From assembly GCA_017522135.1 (NCBI GenBank), contig JAFXAB010000027.1, positions 1 to 32,609 on the forward strand: a stretch of DNA of 32,609 nucleotides. Direction: 5' to 3'. Below, piece by piece: positions 8,554 to 16,540 of the stretch. Made by a program: the position numbers and the translations under genes. The notes beneath the pieces are model-generated. The model did no database searches. It was not told where the DNA came from and saw nothing but the letters and a program-made list of their open reading frames with translations. This DNA is from Bacteroidaceae bacterium (GTDB lineage Bacteria > Bacteroidota > Bacteroidia > Bacteroidales > Barnesiellaceae_A). Numbering within the stretch: the first letter of the stretch is position 1; every line of letters starts with the position of its first letter.

Positions 8554-9552
8554 TTATCGGGCGTTATAATCAGACAATCGCAATATCTCTATAAAGGGAG
8601 TCGTATCGGCAACCAATTCTTCTACCGTAAGTCCCTGTTTTTCCATGTATTGTTGTACGATACGCCAACCCACCCAACGTCCCACGCGAGCCGGGGAGTC
8701 TTGGTTGATGGTCGATGTAAAAGGCGCAGGATTGATATACTTGCCAATGACTACCTTGTCATACGTAAACAGGTCGCCCCGCTCGACGATAGTACTCCAT
8801 ATTTTCTTCTCATTCGCTACACACCAAGCCTCTTGCTCGGCCGTATATCGCAACGCTGTTGTTACCGAATCATCATCCAACAATGCACACAACAAATGTG
8901 CAACAATACCCTCATATATCATATATTCGAGCAGCGAGTTTTGAGTAGTAAGCATCGCATTACGCAACATCACTTCACCCACATCGGGCAACAAACACTC
9001 ACGAGCATGCGCAGGCAACTCATACTCATGATAACGCTCTCTATACAACGGATAGTCTGCCCCCATGTAACAATCAATAGAAACAGATATGAGCGAGTCC
9101 ATTGTCACAATAGGCATCTTGAACGCCGATATATGACTCTGAAAGATATATTTTCTACCATTTGGAAACAACTTGCGATAGCGCGCCGACATCATTGCCA
9201 GCTCTGCTTCAATGCCACTCATATCGGCATACTCATCAAGAGCATCGGCATATATTTGCGACACGATACTGTCATCTAAAAATGCCGACAAGCCCTCATA
9301 AAAATCGGGCATATCCGACAGCCTCAACAAGCGATAGTTATATATACCCCAGAAATAGCCCGTTTCATCTTTCATTTTGCACCGGTGCACAGAGTCGGGC
9401 TCATCGACATATCGACAAATAAGCGAATCGAAACGCGCCACTCGCACAGGCTCAACATTGCCTACCTTTACGTGATGTCGTTGCGACACGCCACACGATG
9501 CCAACAAAAGCAACACCGCTATACCGATAGAGAGCACATATTTTACTTTCAT
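8554..9552 (-). CDS. GldB-like lipoprotein
   Basis: 332-residue lipoprotein. The signal peptide ends in the lipobox LLASC (Cys20). The C-terminal region with SPARVGRWVGWRIVQQYM matches the GldB family, named from gliding motility in Flavobacteria but present in many non-gliding Bacteroidales with unknown function. It has no recognised catalytic motif. It is the first gene of the gldB-aroE-lysR operon, with its own promoter at 9577-9608. The protein should be anchored in the envelope, and nothing in the window shows other gliding genes. Confidence 0.82.
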   Translation of the reverse strand: MKVKYVLSIGIAVLLLLASCGVSQRHHVKVGNVEPVRVARFDSLICRYVDEPDSVHRCKMKDETGYFWGIYNYRLLRLSDMPDFYEGLSAFLDDSIVSQIYADALDEYADMSGIEAELAMMSARYRKLFPNGRKYIFQSHISAFKMPIVTMDSLISVSIDCYMGADYPLYRERYHEYELPAHARECLLPDVGEVMLRNAMLTTQNSLLEYMIYEGIVAHLLCALLDDDSVTTALRYTAEQEAWCVANEKKIWSTIVERGDLFTYDKVVIGKYINPAPFTSTINQDSPARVGRWVGWRIVQQYMEKQGLTVEELVADTTPFIEILRLSDYNAR

Positions 9553-9576
9553 ACCATCATAAACTTATTAACTCGA

Positions 9577-9608
9577 CAAATATACACAAAGGTGAGCGAA
9601 GATACAAA
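9577..9608 (-). promoter_or_regulatory. Promoter of the gldB-aroE-lysR operon
   Basis: On the minus strand TTTG (9608-9605), a 20-base spacer and TATATTTG (9584-9577) match the Bacteroidetes consensus. The -33 box and most of the spacer lie inside the 33-bp direct repeat at 9588-9620. The -33 box also sits in a 12-bp-arm palindrome (9602-9627). Confidence 0.8.
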
Positions 9609-9620
9609 TCAAAAGTTTGA
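9588..9620. repeat. 33-bp direct repeat, gldB-side copy
   Basis: These 33 bases are identical to 11170-11202. The two copies bracket the AAA+ ATPase gene. Read on the minus strand the repeat ends with TTCGCTCACCTTT, a core found five times in the window. This copy carries the -33 box and spacer of the gldB promoter; the -7 box lies just outside it. Confidence 0.93.
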
Positions 9621-9627
9621 TTTGTAT
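9602..9627. promoter_or_regulatory. 12-bp-arm palindrome over the gldB -33 box
   Basis: ATACAAATCAAA (9602-9613) and TTTGATTTGTAT (9616-9627) are perfect inverted repeats separated by two bases. The palindrome covers the -33 box of the gldB promoter and lies 39 bases past the ATPase stop. It could be an operator or an RNA hairpin at the end of the ATPase transcript. There is no T run after it, so a classic terminator is unlikely. Confidence 0.6.
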
Positions 9628-9665
9628 AATGTGCGAATTTCTAATAAAGCAACATAGGACTCTAT

Positions 9666-11012
9666 TTATAAGAACATTGTCATATATACAGGTATGTAAT
9701 CTACGCCATTTTCACGTTTATAATCCTTTGTATAAATCACATATTTGTTCATTATGCGGTCAGAGAACTTCGTGCAAAACTCGTCTAATGATTTGTGTGA
9801 CTTATATCCGGATGATTTAACTTCAATAGGTGAAATTTTGTGTTTCTCGGTAATGATAAAATCTATCTCATAATGCTTCTTGCCATCGGCATAAGGTATA
9901 GTATGATAGAATAAATTCTTACCTGTTGCTCTTAACATTTGGGCAATCATATTTTCATATACATACCCGAGATTGGTGCTAAGTTTGTCACTAAGCAGTT
10001 TCTCGTAGATAACATTCTCTGTTATATCACTATCTTTGAATGCAAGTGTAATAAACAGACCGGTATCGGAAGTATACATCTTAAAATATTCCATATTCTT
10101 GGTCAGAGCCAAACCCACATTTGGATCATCCGAATGAAACGCTATGTTGGTCGTCATAGAGTCTTCCATATCCTTTATGATTTTAATTACTCTATCCAAT
10201 TTCTCTCTCGGTATTGCATTTCCAACTTGATAACGCAATGTGTTTCTGCTTAATTGAGCTGGTATAGCATCATACATAGCCTTTGCACGTCCCGAAACAT
10301 CAATCTTGCCGAAATCTTCCTCATACAAAGCTATTATATCTCGCTTAACAAAGTCTACCGCAGTAAAATTATTGGTTTTAATGTATGCAACAACAGCTTG
10401 TGGCATACCACCTACAAGCATATACAAGCGGAAATCGCGCATAAGTTTCCTATGAGTAGCTTCACCAAGTGACATTTTCTTCTCAAAAGCGTTACGCAAC
10501 AGAGGTATGGTTGCTGTATCGCCTATTGCCCATCTAAACTCCTCATAGTCCATTGGAAACATATCAACCTTTGTCTCTTCGCTTGGAATAATAATGTTCT
10601 TGCTTTTAGATCTCACAGAAATCAAGGAGCCTGTTTCTATATAATCGTACCTATGATCCTTTACAAGATGTTTGATGGCTTGTCTTGCCAACGGCTGCAA
10701 TTGTACTTCATCGAATATGATGACTGATTCCCTCTCGTGCAACTCTACCTGATAAATAAATTGCAACCTGATAAAAAGATAATTCAAGTCGGAGATATCA
10801 TTAAACAAGTCGCTGACCTCTTTAGAGACTTTCGAAAAATCAATCAATATGTATGACTTATACTCATTACGAGCAAACTCTTCTGCAATAGTCGATTTAC
10901 CGACACGACGAGCACCTTGTATGAGTAATGCTGTATCACCATTACGCTCTTGTTTCCATTTGAGCATTGTGTCATATATCTTCCTCTTAAAACGAATCAT
11001 TTCCTTTGTCAT
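9666..11012 (-). CDS. AAA+ ATPase with DUF4143 C-terminal domain
   Basis: 448-residue P-loop ATPase of the widespread ATPase/DUF4143 family, whose cellular role is unknown. The Walker A motif is GARRVGKS (33-40) and Walker B is VIIFDEVQ near residue 98. The C-terminal domain holds YEIDFIITE followed by PIEVKSSG, which is the D...ExK pattern of PD-(D/E)XK nuclease-like folds. An in-frame ATG at 11060 exists, but it lies inside the promoter found here. The ATG at 11012, preceded by AAAGGAT, is therefore the better start; 11000 is also possible. The gene is visibly more AT-rich than its neighbours and is bounded by identical 33-bp repeats, both signs of acquisition. It sits between gldB and the divergent amidase gene. 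Confidence 0.88.
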   Translation of the reverse strand: MTKEMIRFKRKIYDTMLKWKQERNGDTALLIQGARRVGKSTIAEEFARNEYKSYILIDFSKVSKEVSDLFNDISDLNYLFIRLQFIYQVELHERESVIIFDEVQLQPLARQAIKHLVKDHRYDYIETGSLISVRSKSKNIIIPSEETKVDMFPMDYEEFRWAIGDTATIPLLRNAFEKKMSLGEATHRKLMRDFRLYMLVGGMPQAVVAYIKTNNFTAVDFVKRDIIALYEEDFGKIDVSGRAKAMYDAIPAQLSRNTLRYQVGNAIPREKLDRVIKIIKDMEDSMTTNIAFHSDDPNVGLALTKNMEYFKMYTSDTGLFITLAFKDSDITENVIYEKLLSDKLSTNLGYVYENMIAQMLRATGKNLFYHTIPYADGKKHYEIDFIITEKHKISPIEVKSSGYKSHKSLDEFCTKFSDRIMNKYVIYTKDYKRENGVDYIPVYMTMFL

Positions 11013-11029
11013 ATCCTTTGATTTTGATA

Positions 11030-11061
11030 CAAAAATAAAGCGTTTTATATTTTCCACCAAA
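11030..11061 (-). promoter_or_regulatory. Promoter of the AAA+/DUF4143 gene
   Basis: On the minus strand TTTG (11061-11058), a 20-base spacer and TATTTTTG (11037-11030) match the consensus. The predicted start is near 11023, which rules out the upstream ATG at 11060 and supports translation from 11012. Confidence 0.78.
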
Positions 11062-11094
11062 TATATTTACCCAAATTGCCGTTTTCCACCAAAT
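11050..11094. repeat. Two 13-bp direct repeats at the ATPase promoter (operator-like)
   Basis: TTTTCCACCAAAT occurs at 11050-11062 and again at 11082-11094, 32 bases apart (about three helical turns). The first copy contains the -33 box. This spacing is typical of paired regulator sites, possibly for autoregulation by the gene product, which is an inference. Confidence 0.65.
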
Positions 11095-11169
11095 TTTACA
11101 AATTCAACACCATTTTCTATTAATCAACGGTACTCACTATTCAATCCAAACCTTCAGCTCAAATGGGTG

Positions 11170-11202
11170 AAAGGTGAGCGAAGATACAAATCAAAAGTTT
11201 GA
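11170..11202. repeat. 33-bp direct repeat, amidase-side copy
   Basis: Identical to 9588-9620. Here the core on the minus strand is followed by CAC, as in the copies near rpe, but the -7 box is degraded (CCCATTTG). It therefore looks like the remnant of a promoter separated from its original gene. Confidence 0.93.
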
Positions 11203-11300
11203 AAATATCATTTCCGAATTACACCCCGAAATTTTAACTTTTTTAGTACAACTCTCTTATTTCGCCACCTCCAAAAAGACCACAATAGACATTTTTTTTG

Positions 11301-11308
11301 TAAATTTG
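11301..11308 (+). promoter_or_regulatory. -7 box for the amidase gene
   Basis: TAAATTTG is a perfect TAnnTTTG match, 31 bases ahead of the ATG at 11339. No clear TTTG is seen at -33. Confidence 0.6.
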
Positions 11309-11338
11309 CGCGAAATTTATTTATAGAAAAAACCACAA

Positions 11339-12538
11339 ATGTCACGTATCGCATCACCTACGGCTATTATATCGACTATCTGCAAGTTCGCGCTACTTTT
11401 GGTCGTACTATTGCTATCGCCGATGGCAACAGCCCGGCAGGCCAAAGAGAATAAATTTGTGGTAATACTCGATGCCGGACATGGTGGAAATGATGCCGGA
11501 GCCATAGGCATCAAAGGCAAAGAAAAAAATATCAATTTGGGCGTAGTACTCAAGTTGGGAAAACTCATCGAAGACAACATGCCCGACGTATCGGTAAGAT
11601 ATACTCGTAAAAAAGATGTATTTGTAGGATTGAAAGAGCGCACCCAGTTTGCCCACAAAAACAATGGCAATCTGTTCATTTCGATACACGCCAATTCTAT
11701 CTCCAAAAAAAACAAAAATCGCAAGACCATAAAAGGTGCATCGACCTATGTATTGGGTACTGCCAAGAATGCCAAGAACCTTGAAATTGCTCAACGCGAA
11801 AACTCGGTAATCACACTTGAAGACGACTACAATAGCAAATATGAAGGCTTCGACCCTACTTCGCCCGAGTCTTACATCATCTTTGAGACAATGCAAAACG
11901 CTTTTCTCGACCAAAGCGTTTCTTTTGCCGCGCTGGTACAAAACGAGATGGTCGATGTAGCACATCGTACCGACCGAGGTGTGCGACAAAACGGATTTTA
12001 CGTTCTTGCCTACACCGGCATGCCCTCGGTACTTGTCGAGCTGGACTTTATATGCAACCCCACGCAAGAGAAATATATGCTCTCCGAGAAGGGACAGGAT
12101 GAGATGGCACAAGCCATATACAATGCCTTTGTAACCTACAAGGCCAGCTACGATGGCAAGAGCGAAGCTATAGCCGCCGTGCGTCAAGCACAAGCCGAAG
12201 CGGCCGACTACGACGAGGAGAAGCACATAGAAGAGGAATCGGAAGTAAACAACACCGAGAGCGAAGCTATCGAAGAGAGCAACAGCACATCGGTTGCCAC
12301 CTCAGGCGAGCGTATATACAAGGTACAATTCATGGCTCTTCCCAAGAAACTCGGCACCAAGAGCAAGGAGTATAAAGGACTCTCGCCCGTCGAAGTATAC
12401 TACGACAAAGGCTACTATAAATACACCTACGGAGCATCTCGCACACGCCAAGGCATTGAAAATGACTTTCGCAAAGTGCGCAAGCTGTTTAAAGACGCTT
12501 TTATCATAGTGATGCAAGATGGTAAACGGGTAGAATAA
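11339..12538 (+). CDS. N-acetylmuramoyl-L-alanine amidase with SPOR-like C-terminal domain
   Basis: 399-residue Amidase_3 enzyme that cleaves the bond between muramic acid and the stem peptide. An N-terminal hydrophobic export segment spans about residues 15-31. The zinc and catalytic residues are visible as His48 in DAGHGG, Glu62 in KEKNINLG, His117 in ISIHANS and Glu234 in VLVELDFICN. An acidic linker (about 285-315, rich in Glu) leads to a C-terminal ~80-residue SPOR-like domain starting IYKVQF, which in related proteins binds denuded glycan at the septum. It probably acts in cell separation. The MCE gene follows 80 bases later on the same strand. Confidence 0.94.
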   Translation: MSRIASPTAIISTICKFALLLVVLLLSPMATARQAKENKFVVILDAGHGGNDAGAIGIKGKEKNINLGVVLKLGKLIEDNMPDVSVRYTRKKDVFVGLKERTQFAHKNNGNLFISIHANSISKKNKNRKTIKGASTYVLGTAKNAKNLEIAQRENSVITLEDDYNSKYEGFDPTSPESYIIFETMQNAFLDQSVSFAALVQNEMVDVAHRTDRGVRQNGFYVLAYTGMPSVLVELDFICNPTQEKYMLSEKGQDEMAQAIYNAFVTYKASYDGKSEAIAAVRQAQAEAADYDEEKHIEEESEVNNTESEAIEESNSTSVATSGERIYKVQFMALPKKLGTKSKEYKGLSPVEVYYDKGYYKYTYGASRTRQGIENDFRKVRKLFKDAFIIVMQDGKRVE

Positions 12539-12580
12539 TACATTTAAAAAAATAAATATATAGAGAGAATTAACAACATA

Positions 12581-12600
12581 CGACCCTCAAAGGTCGCTTT
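12581..12600 (+). other. Weak hairpin between amidase and MCE genes
   Basis: CGACC (12581-12585) and GGTCG (12592-12596) pair over a six-base loop and are followed by CTTTT. The stem is short, so this may be a weak terminator or processing hairpin rather than a full stop. Confidence 0.35.
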
Positions 12601-12618
12601 TAAAAAATTATATTGATT

Positions 12619-13500
12619 ATGAAAAAGTTTTGGACAAAAGAGGTAAAAATCGGAATTTCGGCAATTATCTGCATCGTTCTGATGTTTATTGTTATTCAAT
12701 TTCTCAAAGGAATCGATGTAACCACACCCGCCAACTACTATACCTTAAAATTTGACAACGTCAGCGACGTGATGGTATCTACCCCCGTATGCGTCGATGG
12801 CTATAAAGTTGGTGTCGTTCATGATATGCAATACGACTATACATCAAACAATGGTGCATTGGTAATGATAAATCTCGATAAAGAATTGCGTATACCCCAT
12901 GGCAGCATAGTATCTATCAGCAAAACCATCATGGGCAATGCCAGCATCAATATCAACCTCAATCCCTATGTGAGCGAATACTACATCTCGGGCGATACCA
13001 TCATAGGATCGGCCGGTAGCGACCTAATGGGAAGCCTCGGCAACATGATGCCCCAGATAAATGCCATTGTCATGAAAATAGACAGTGTATTGGGGGGTGT
13101 AAACACAATTGTCAACGACCCTTCTTTGCTCGCATCTATACAGCGACTTGACGGTATCACAACCGACCTGCAAAATATGACAAGCAATCTCGACAAGACC
13201 ATGAGAAACGACTTGCCTCAGATTGTCGAAAATGTAATAACCATAACCAACAACGTCGACACGCTCACCGCTACACTCAATACACTGCCTATCGAGGCAA
13301 CATTGGCACAAGTAACAGCTTTGTTGAACAACGTCGAGCAAGCCACCAAGCAACTCAACCACACCGACAATACAGCAGGATCTTTGCTCAACGACAAGGA
13401 ACTATACGACCACTTGAACAAGACAGTAAACAGCCTCGACTCGCTCTTGGTTGACATACGACTCAATCCTAAGAGATATATCAATATCAAAGTATTTTAA
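12619..13500 (+). CDS. MCE/MlaD family lipid-transport protein
   Basis: 293-residue protein with a short cytoplasmic tip, one transmembrane helix (about residues 8-27) and an MCE domain (about 35-110, with YTLKFDNVSDV and VDGYKVGVV). A long helical region, probably coiled coil, is rich in TITNNVDTLTATL-type heptads. MlaD-like proteins form rings in the inner membrane with an MlaE/MlaF ABC transporter and move phospholipids across the periplasm. No mlaE or mlaF lies in the window. The ATG at 12619 is preferred over the TTG two codons earlier. It follows the amidase gene and may be co-transcribed with it. Confidence 0.9.
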   Translation: MKKFWTKEVKIGISAIICIVLMFIVIQFLKGIDVTTPANYYTLKFDNVSDVMVSTPVCVDGYKVGVVHDMQYDYTSNNGALVMINLDKELRIPHGSIVSISKTIMGNASININLNPYVSEYYISGDTIIGSAGSDLMGSLGNMMPQINAIVMKIDSVLGGVNTIVNDPSLLASIQRLDGITTDLQNMTSNLDKTMRNDLPQIVENVITITNNVDTLTATLNTLPIEATLAQVTALLNNVEQATKQLNHTDNTAGSLLNDKELYDHLNKTVNSLDSLLVDIRLNPKRYINIKVF

Positions 13501-13865
13501 GCGATAAATGTAAGAGTTTTCTTATTTGGAAACAGTATAAATAAGGCACGGAAAACAAAAAGTTTTTTCCCCCTCATTTTAGAGCACTCTCAGCATACTT
13601 TTAGGAAACTTTGGGGCAGTTTTACAAAAAGACTGCCCTATTCATTTATCGCATAACAACCTATATTACAACCACTTGTAAAATTACAATAGCACAACAT
13701 CGAGGGTTTTCAAAGTCATTTTGTAAGTCATTGTAGAATAGCATATTGTAACGAAACGAAAAAAGCAAATTTTTGAGCATTTGATTTTCAAAAAAAAATA
13801 TTAGAATTTTGTACACTGAAAAGTAAGCCCACTAAAATAAGTAAACACATAGCTACAGATAAATA
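13501..13865. other. Non-coding region upstream of dnaA
   Basis: These 365 bases are AT-rich and carry no gene. GGGCAGT (13614-13620) and ACTGCCC (13632-13638) form a hairpin, extendable by A-T and G-U pairs, without a strong T run. Six copies of TTGTAA/TTACAA (one with a single change) lie between 13666 and 13752. No sequence close to the DnaA box TTATCCACA was found, so there is no support for an origin here. Confidence 0.6.
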
Positions 13866-15266
13866 ATGAGTTTGGAACATGTTGCATTATGGGACAAATG
13901 CCTCAACATTATCAAAGACAATGTTGATGAGATAGCGTACGAAAAATGGTTCGTACCTATCAAGTCACATTCGTTTGAGGATAATGTATTGGTATTGCAA
14001 GTCCCCTCTCACTTTTTCCAAGAGCACATCGAGGAAAACTATATGGAGCTATTACGCCCGGTAATTACGCGCGTATATGGCCAACACATTAAATTATATT
14101 ATAAGGTAACTGTTGTAGAAAATCCTACAACAACTGTCAACGTTTCCTCTCCCGAGAAATCTATACCGGTTGTGCGCAACATGCGTCAAGGTCGACCCGT
14201 AGAACCCACCAACCCGTTCCAAGCTCAAGAATACGACGACCTCGCTTCGCAACTCAACCCCTACTACACCTTCAACAATTACTACTCAAGCGACAGCAAC
14301 AAAGTAGCTCGTGTTACCGGTGAAGCCGTAGCGGCATCCCCCGGCAATAACCCGTTCAATCCTATGTTTATCTATGGCGAATCGGGCGTGGGTAAAACTC
14401 ACCTCGTTCAAGCCATCGGTGCTAAGATTAAGGAACAAAACCCTCGCTCTCGCGTGTTGTACCTCTCGGCCAACTTGTTCCAACAACAATACACAACCGC
14501 CGTGCGCAACAACCAAGTCAACGACTTCATCAACTTCTATCAAAGCATCGATGTGTTGCTCATGGACGATATCCAAGAATTTGCCGGCAAGATACAGACT
14601 CAGAATACATTCTTCCATATCTTCAACCACTTGCACCTCAACGGCAAGCAACTTGTGCTCACTTGCGACCGTCCTCCCGTAGAGCTCGAAGGTATTGTTC
14701 CGCGCTTGCTCACCCGTTTCAAGTGGGGATTGCAAACCGAGGTGGAACGACCCGACTACTCTTTGCGTCGCGACATCTTGCACAACAAGATTGAGCGCGA
14801 TGGCCTCTCTATATCGGACGATGTCGTAGACTACATTGCCCGCAACGTTACCGACAATGTGCGCGACCTCGAAGGTACAATCGTTTCGCTCATGGCTCAC
14901 GCGATGGCATTCAATCACGATATAACCATTGACCTTGCCGAGCAAGTTGTCGCTCGCAGTGTCAAGATGGTCAAGAAACAAATCACCATCGACACCGTAC
15001 GCAATGCTGTGTGCACATACTACAACATGAAGCCCGAGACGCTTGTAACCCGCTCTCGCAAACGCGAAATTGTTGTTGCCCGCCAAGTGGCCATGTTCCT
15101 CACCAAGAAACACACCTCTATGGCTCTGGCCGGTATCGGCTCTCTTCTGGGCCGTTACGACCACGCAACAGTACTGCATGCATGCAAGACTATCGAGGGA
15201 CAAATGCAAGTAGACAAAGAGTTGCAAAAGTCGCTCAATGAAATTGAGAAAATGCTCGTCGCTTAA
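13866..15266 (+). CDS. dnaA: Chromosomal replication initiator protein DnaA
   Basis: 466-residue DnaA. Domain I covers about residues 1-80, and domain II is a linker (about 90-140). The AAA+ domain has Walker A GESGVGKTHL (171-180) and Walker B LLMDDIQEFAGK (near 231-242). The arginine-finger region is GIVPRLLTRFKWG, and domain IV carries the DnaA-box-binding signature GRYDHATVLHACK (from 429). All parts are intact. It binds origin boxes and opens DNA at replication start. The gene stands alone and rightward with a terminator at 15288-15325. The long upstream region holds a cluster of TTGTAA motifs. dnaN and recF are not adjacent, which is usual for Bacteroidetes. Confidence 0.98.
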   Translation: MSLEHVALWDKCLNIIKDNVDEIAYEKWFVPIKSHSFEDNVLVLQVPSHFFQEHIEENYMELLRPVITRVYGQHIKLYYKVTVVENPTTTVNVSSPEKSIPVVRNMRQGRPVEPTNPFQAQEYDDLASQLNPYYTFNNYYSSDSNKVARVTGEAVAASPGNNPFNPMFIYGESGVGKTHLVQAIGAKIKEQNPRSRVLYLSANLFQQQYTTAVRNNQVNDFINFYQSIDVLLMDDIQEFAGKIQTQNTFFHIFNHLHLNGKQLVLTCDRPPVELEGIVPRLLTRFKWGLQTEVERPDYSLRRDILHNKIERDGLSISDDVVDYIARNVTDNVRDLEGTIVSLMAHAMAFNHDITIDLAEQVVARSVKMVKKQITIDTVRNAVCTYYNMKPETLVTRSRKREIVVARQVAMFLTKKHTSMALAGIGSLLGRYDHATVLHACKTIEGQMQVDKELQKSLNEIEKMLVA

Positions 15267-15287
15267 TCATTAAATACTCCTATACCG

Positions 15288-15325
15288 AGCGGATACATCG
15301 AATTGTCGTATGTATCCGCTTTTTT
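15288..15325 (+). terminator. Terminator after dnaA
   Basis: AGCGGATACAT (15288-15298) pairs perfectly with ATGTATCCGCT (15310-15320) over an 11-base loop and is followed by five more T. Confidence 0.92.
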
Positions 15326-15350
15326 ATTCCACAAAAATCACCTACTCCTA

Positions 15351-15381
15351 TTGCACATCATTATTTTCAATTGTACTTTTG
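15351..15381 (+). promoter_or_regulatory. Promoter of the radical SAM operon
   Basis: TTG at 15351-15353, a 20-base spacer and TACTTTTG at 15374-15381 match the consensus. The predicted start near 15387 lies ahead of the ATG at 15421 and after the dnaA terminator. Confidence 0.72.
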
Positions 15382-15420
15382 TATCAACAAGCAATATCTA
15401 TAAGGAAATTCTATACAACC

Positions 15421-16257
15421 ATGACTGTCAACAAGCACACAGCCCCTATCATGCGCATCAGCCGTCATCGCCTATCTATCGATGGCAGGGGGGTCACCAC
15501 TCTTGTAGGGTTGCATGGTTGTCCGCTCGACTGCCATTACTGTCTCAACAACAAGTGTCACACACCCGACGGTATATGGCAACACATGACAGCTCAAGAG
15601 CTTTACAATAAGGTATGTATAGACGATATATACTTCCGATCTACAGGAGGTGGTATAACCTTCGGTGGTGGCGAACCGGCTTTGCATAGCGCATTTATCG
15701 AAGAGTTTGCCCGTCTCAACACCCTCAAATGGAACATAACCCTCGAGACTTCTCTCAACATTCCATTGCACAATCTCGAGCTGTTGAGTCACGTTGTAGA
15801 CGATTATATAATCGACATCAAGAGCCTCAACCCCAACATATATCGATTATATACCGGAAAAGACATCAACGTAGTGCTGAGCAACTTGCAATACCTCATA
15901 GACATCAACAAAGGTGCACACATAATCGTGCGCACACCTCTCATTCCGGGCTACAATACCGAGCAAGATGTAAAAGAGAGCACCGCCAAGTTGCGAAAAA
16001 TGGGTATTGAGCATTTCGATGCCTTCACCTATCGCACCTCCATTGCCCACAACAAGTTTCTTGATGGCAAGAGTGGCAAAAGCATCTGCAACGTACTGAA
16101 AAAAATAAGATCTATTATTGCCGAAGCCAACAACATACCCTACACACCCGCGTCATGCAGCCATGACACATGCACATCGGGCAATTGTCCTATGTGCGAA
16201 AGCGAGTTGGCTTGGCTCACAAAAGAGATACAATCCCAACAAAAAGCTATATTATAA
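15421..16257 (+). CDS. Radical SAM protein, glycyl-radical-enzyme activase-like
   Basis: 278-residue radical SAM enzyme. The cluster motif CX3CX2C is GCPLDCHYC (Cys34, Cys38, Cys41), and the SAM-binding GGGEP follows in FGGGEPALHS. Overall it resembles pyruvate formate-lyase activating enzymes, which place a glycyl radical on a partner enzyme, but no such partner is in the window. The C-terminus has an extra Cys cluster (Cys246, 251, 256 and 259 with His248) not found in PFL-AE, possibly a second metal site. An in-frame ATG at 15310 overlaps the dnaA terminator and precedes the promoter, so 15421 is the better start. The small acidic gene follows 21 bases later and the TonB-dependent receptor 10 bases after that. 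Confidence 0.85.
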   Translation: MTVNKHTAPIMRISRHRLSIDGRGVTTLVGLHGCPLDCHYCLNNKCHTPDGIWQHMTAQELYNKVCIDDIYFRSTGGGITFGGGEPALHSAFIEEFARLNTLKWNITLETSLNIPLHNLELLSHVVDDYIIDIKSLNPNIYRLYTGKDINVVLSNLQYLIDINKGAHIIVRTPLIPGYNTEQDVKESTAKLRKMGIEHFDAFTYRTSIAHNKFLDGKSGKSICNVLKKIRSIIAEANNIPYTPASCSHDTCTSGNCPMCESELAWLTKEIQSQQKAIL

Positions 16258-16278
16258 ACCCATTTCAATAGATACACC

Positions 16279-16530
16279 ATGCTGATAAACGACCTTGACA
16301 AACTTATGGAAGAGATGCGCGAGAAAAAGCAAAACATACCACACATCGACCCCTCCATACACCACACCGCCGGTATTCTATTGCCTACCGACGACAACGA
16401 CAATATATCGATAGAGCCTTGCACCGGACTCATCGAAGAGTATAATGCTTTGGTTGGCGATATAAGTTCGACAGAAGAGAACGAAGACAAAGACAAAGAC
16501 AACAACAACGATAACGATAACGATAAATAA
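16279..16530 (+). CDS. Small acidic hypothetical protein
   Basis: 83-residue soluble protein with no recognised domain. The first ~65 residues look like ordinary coding sequence, with a helical N-terminus (LDKLMEEMREKK). The tail is a run of Asp, Asn, Lys and Glu encoded by short tandem units (GACAAA, then GATAAC) at 16480-16526. It lies between the radical SAM gene (21 bases) and the receptor gene (10 bases) on the same strand, so it is almost certainly co-translated with them. It could be an adaptor for the activase, but that is speculation. Confidence 0.7.
   Translation: MLINDLDKLMEEMREKKQNIPHIDPSIHHTAGILLPTDDNDNISIEPCTGLIEEYNALVGDISSTEENEDKDKDNNNDNDNDK
16480..16526 (+). repeat. Short tandem repeats encoding the acidic tail
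   Basis: GACAAA-like, AAC and GATAAC units repeat in frame, giving Asp, Lys and Asn runs. Such tracts can change length by slippage, which would vary the tail of the small protein just ahead of the receptor start. Confidence 0.7.
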
Positions 16531-16540
16531 GCATTTACCG

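Noticed and set aside
11013..11060. Longer ATPase start at ATG 11060
   Set aside because: The start lies inside a perfect promoter (11030-11061), so the transcript would not contain it.
9588..11202. A complete insertion sequence or integron around the ATPase gene
   Set aside because: There is no transposase, integrase, or terminal inverted repeat at the 33-bp borders; only direct repeats are seen.
13501..13865. Replication origin next to dnaA
   Set aside because: No sequences close to TTATCCACA and no clear AT-rich unwinding repeat array were found. Only the unrelated TTGTAA cluster is present.
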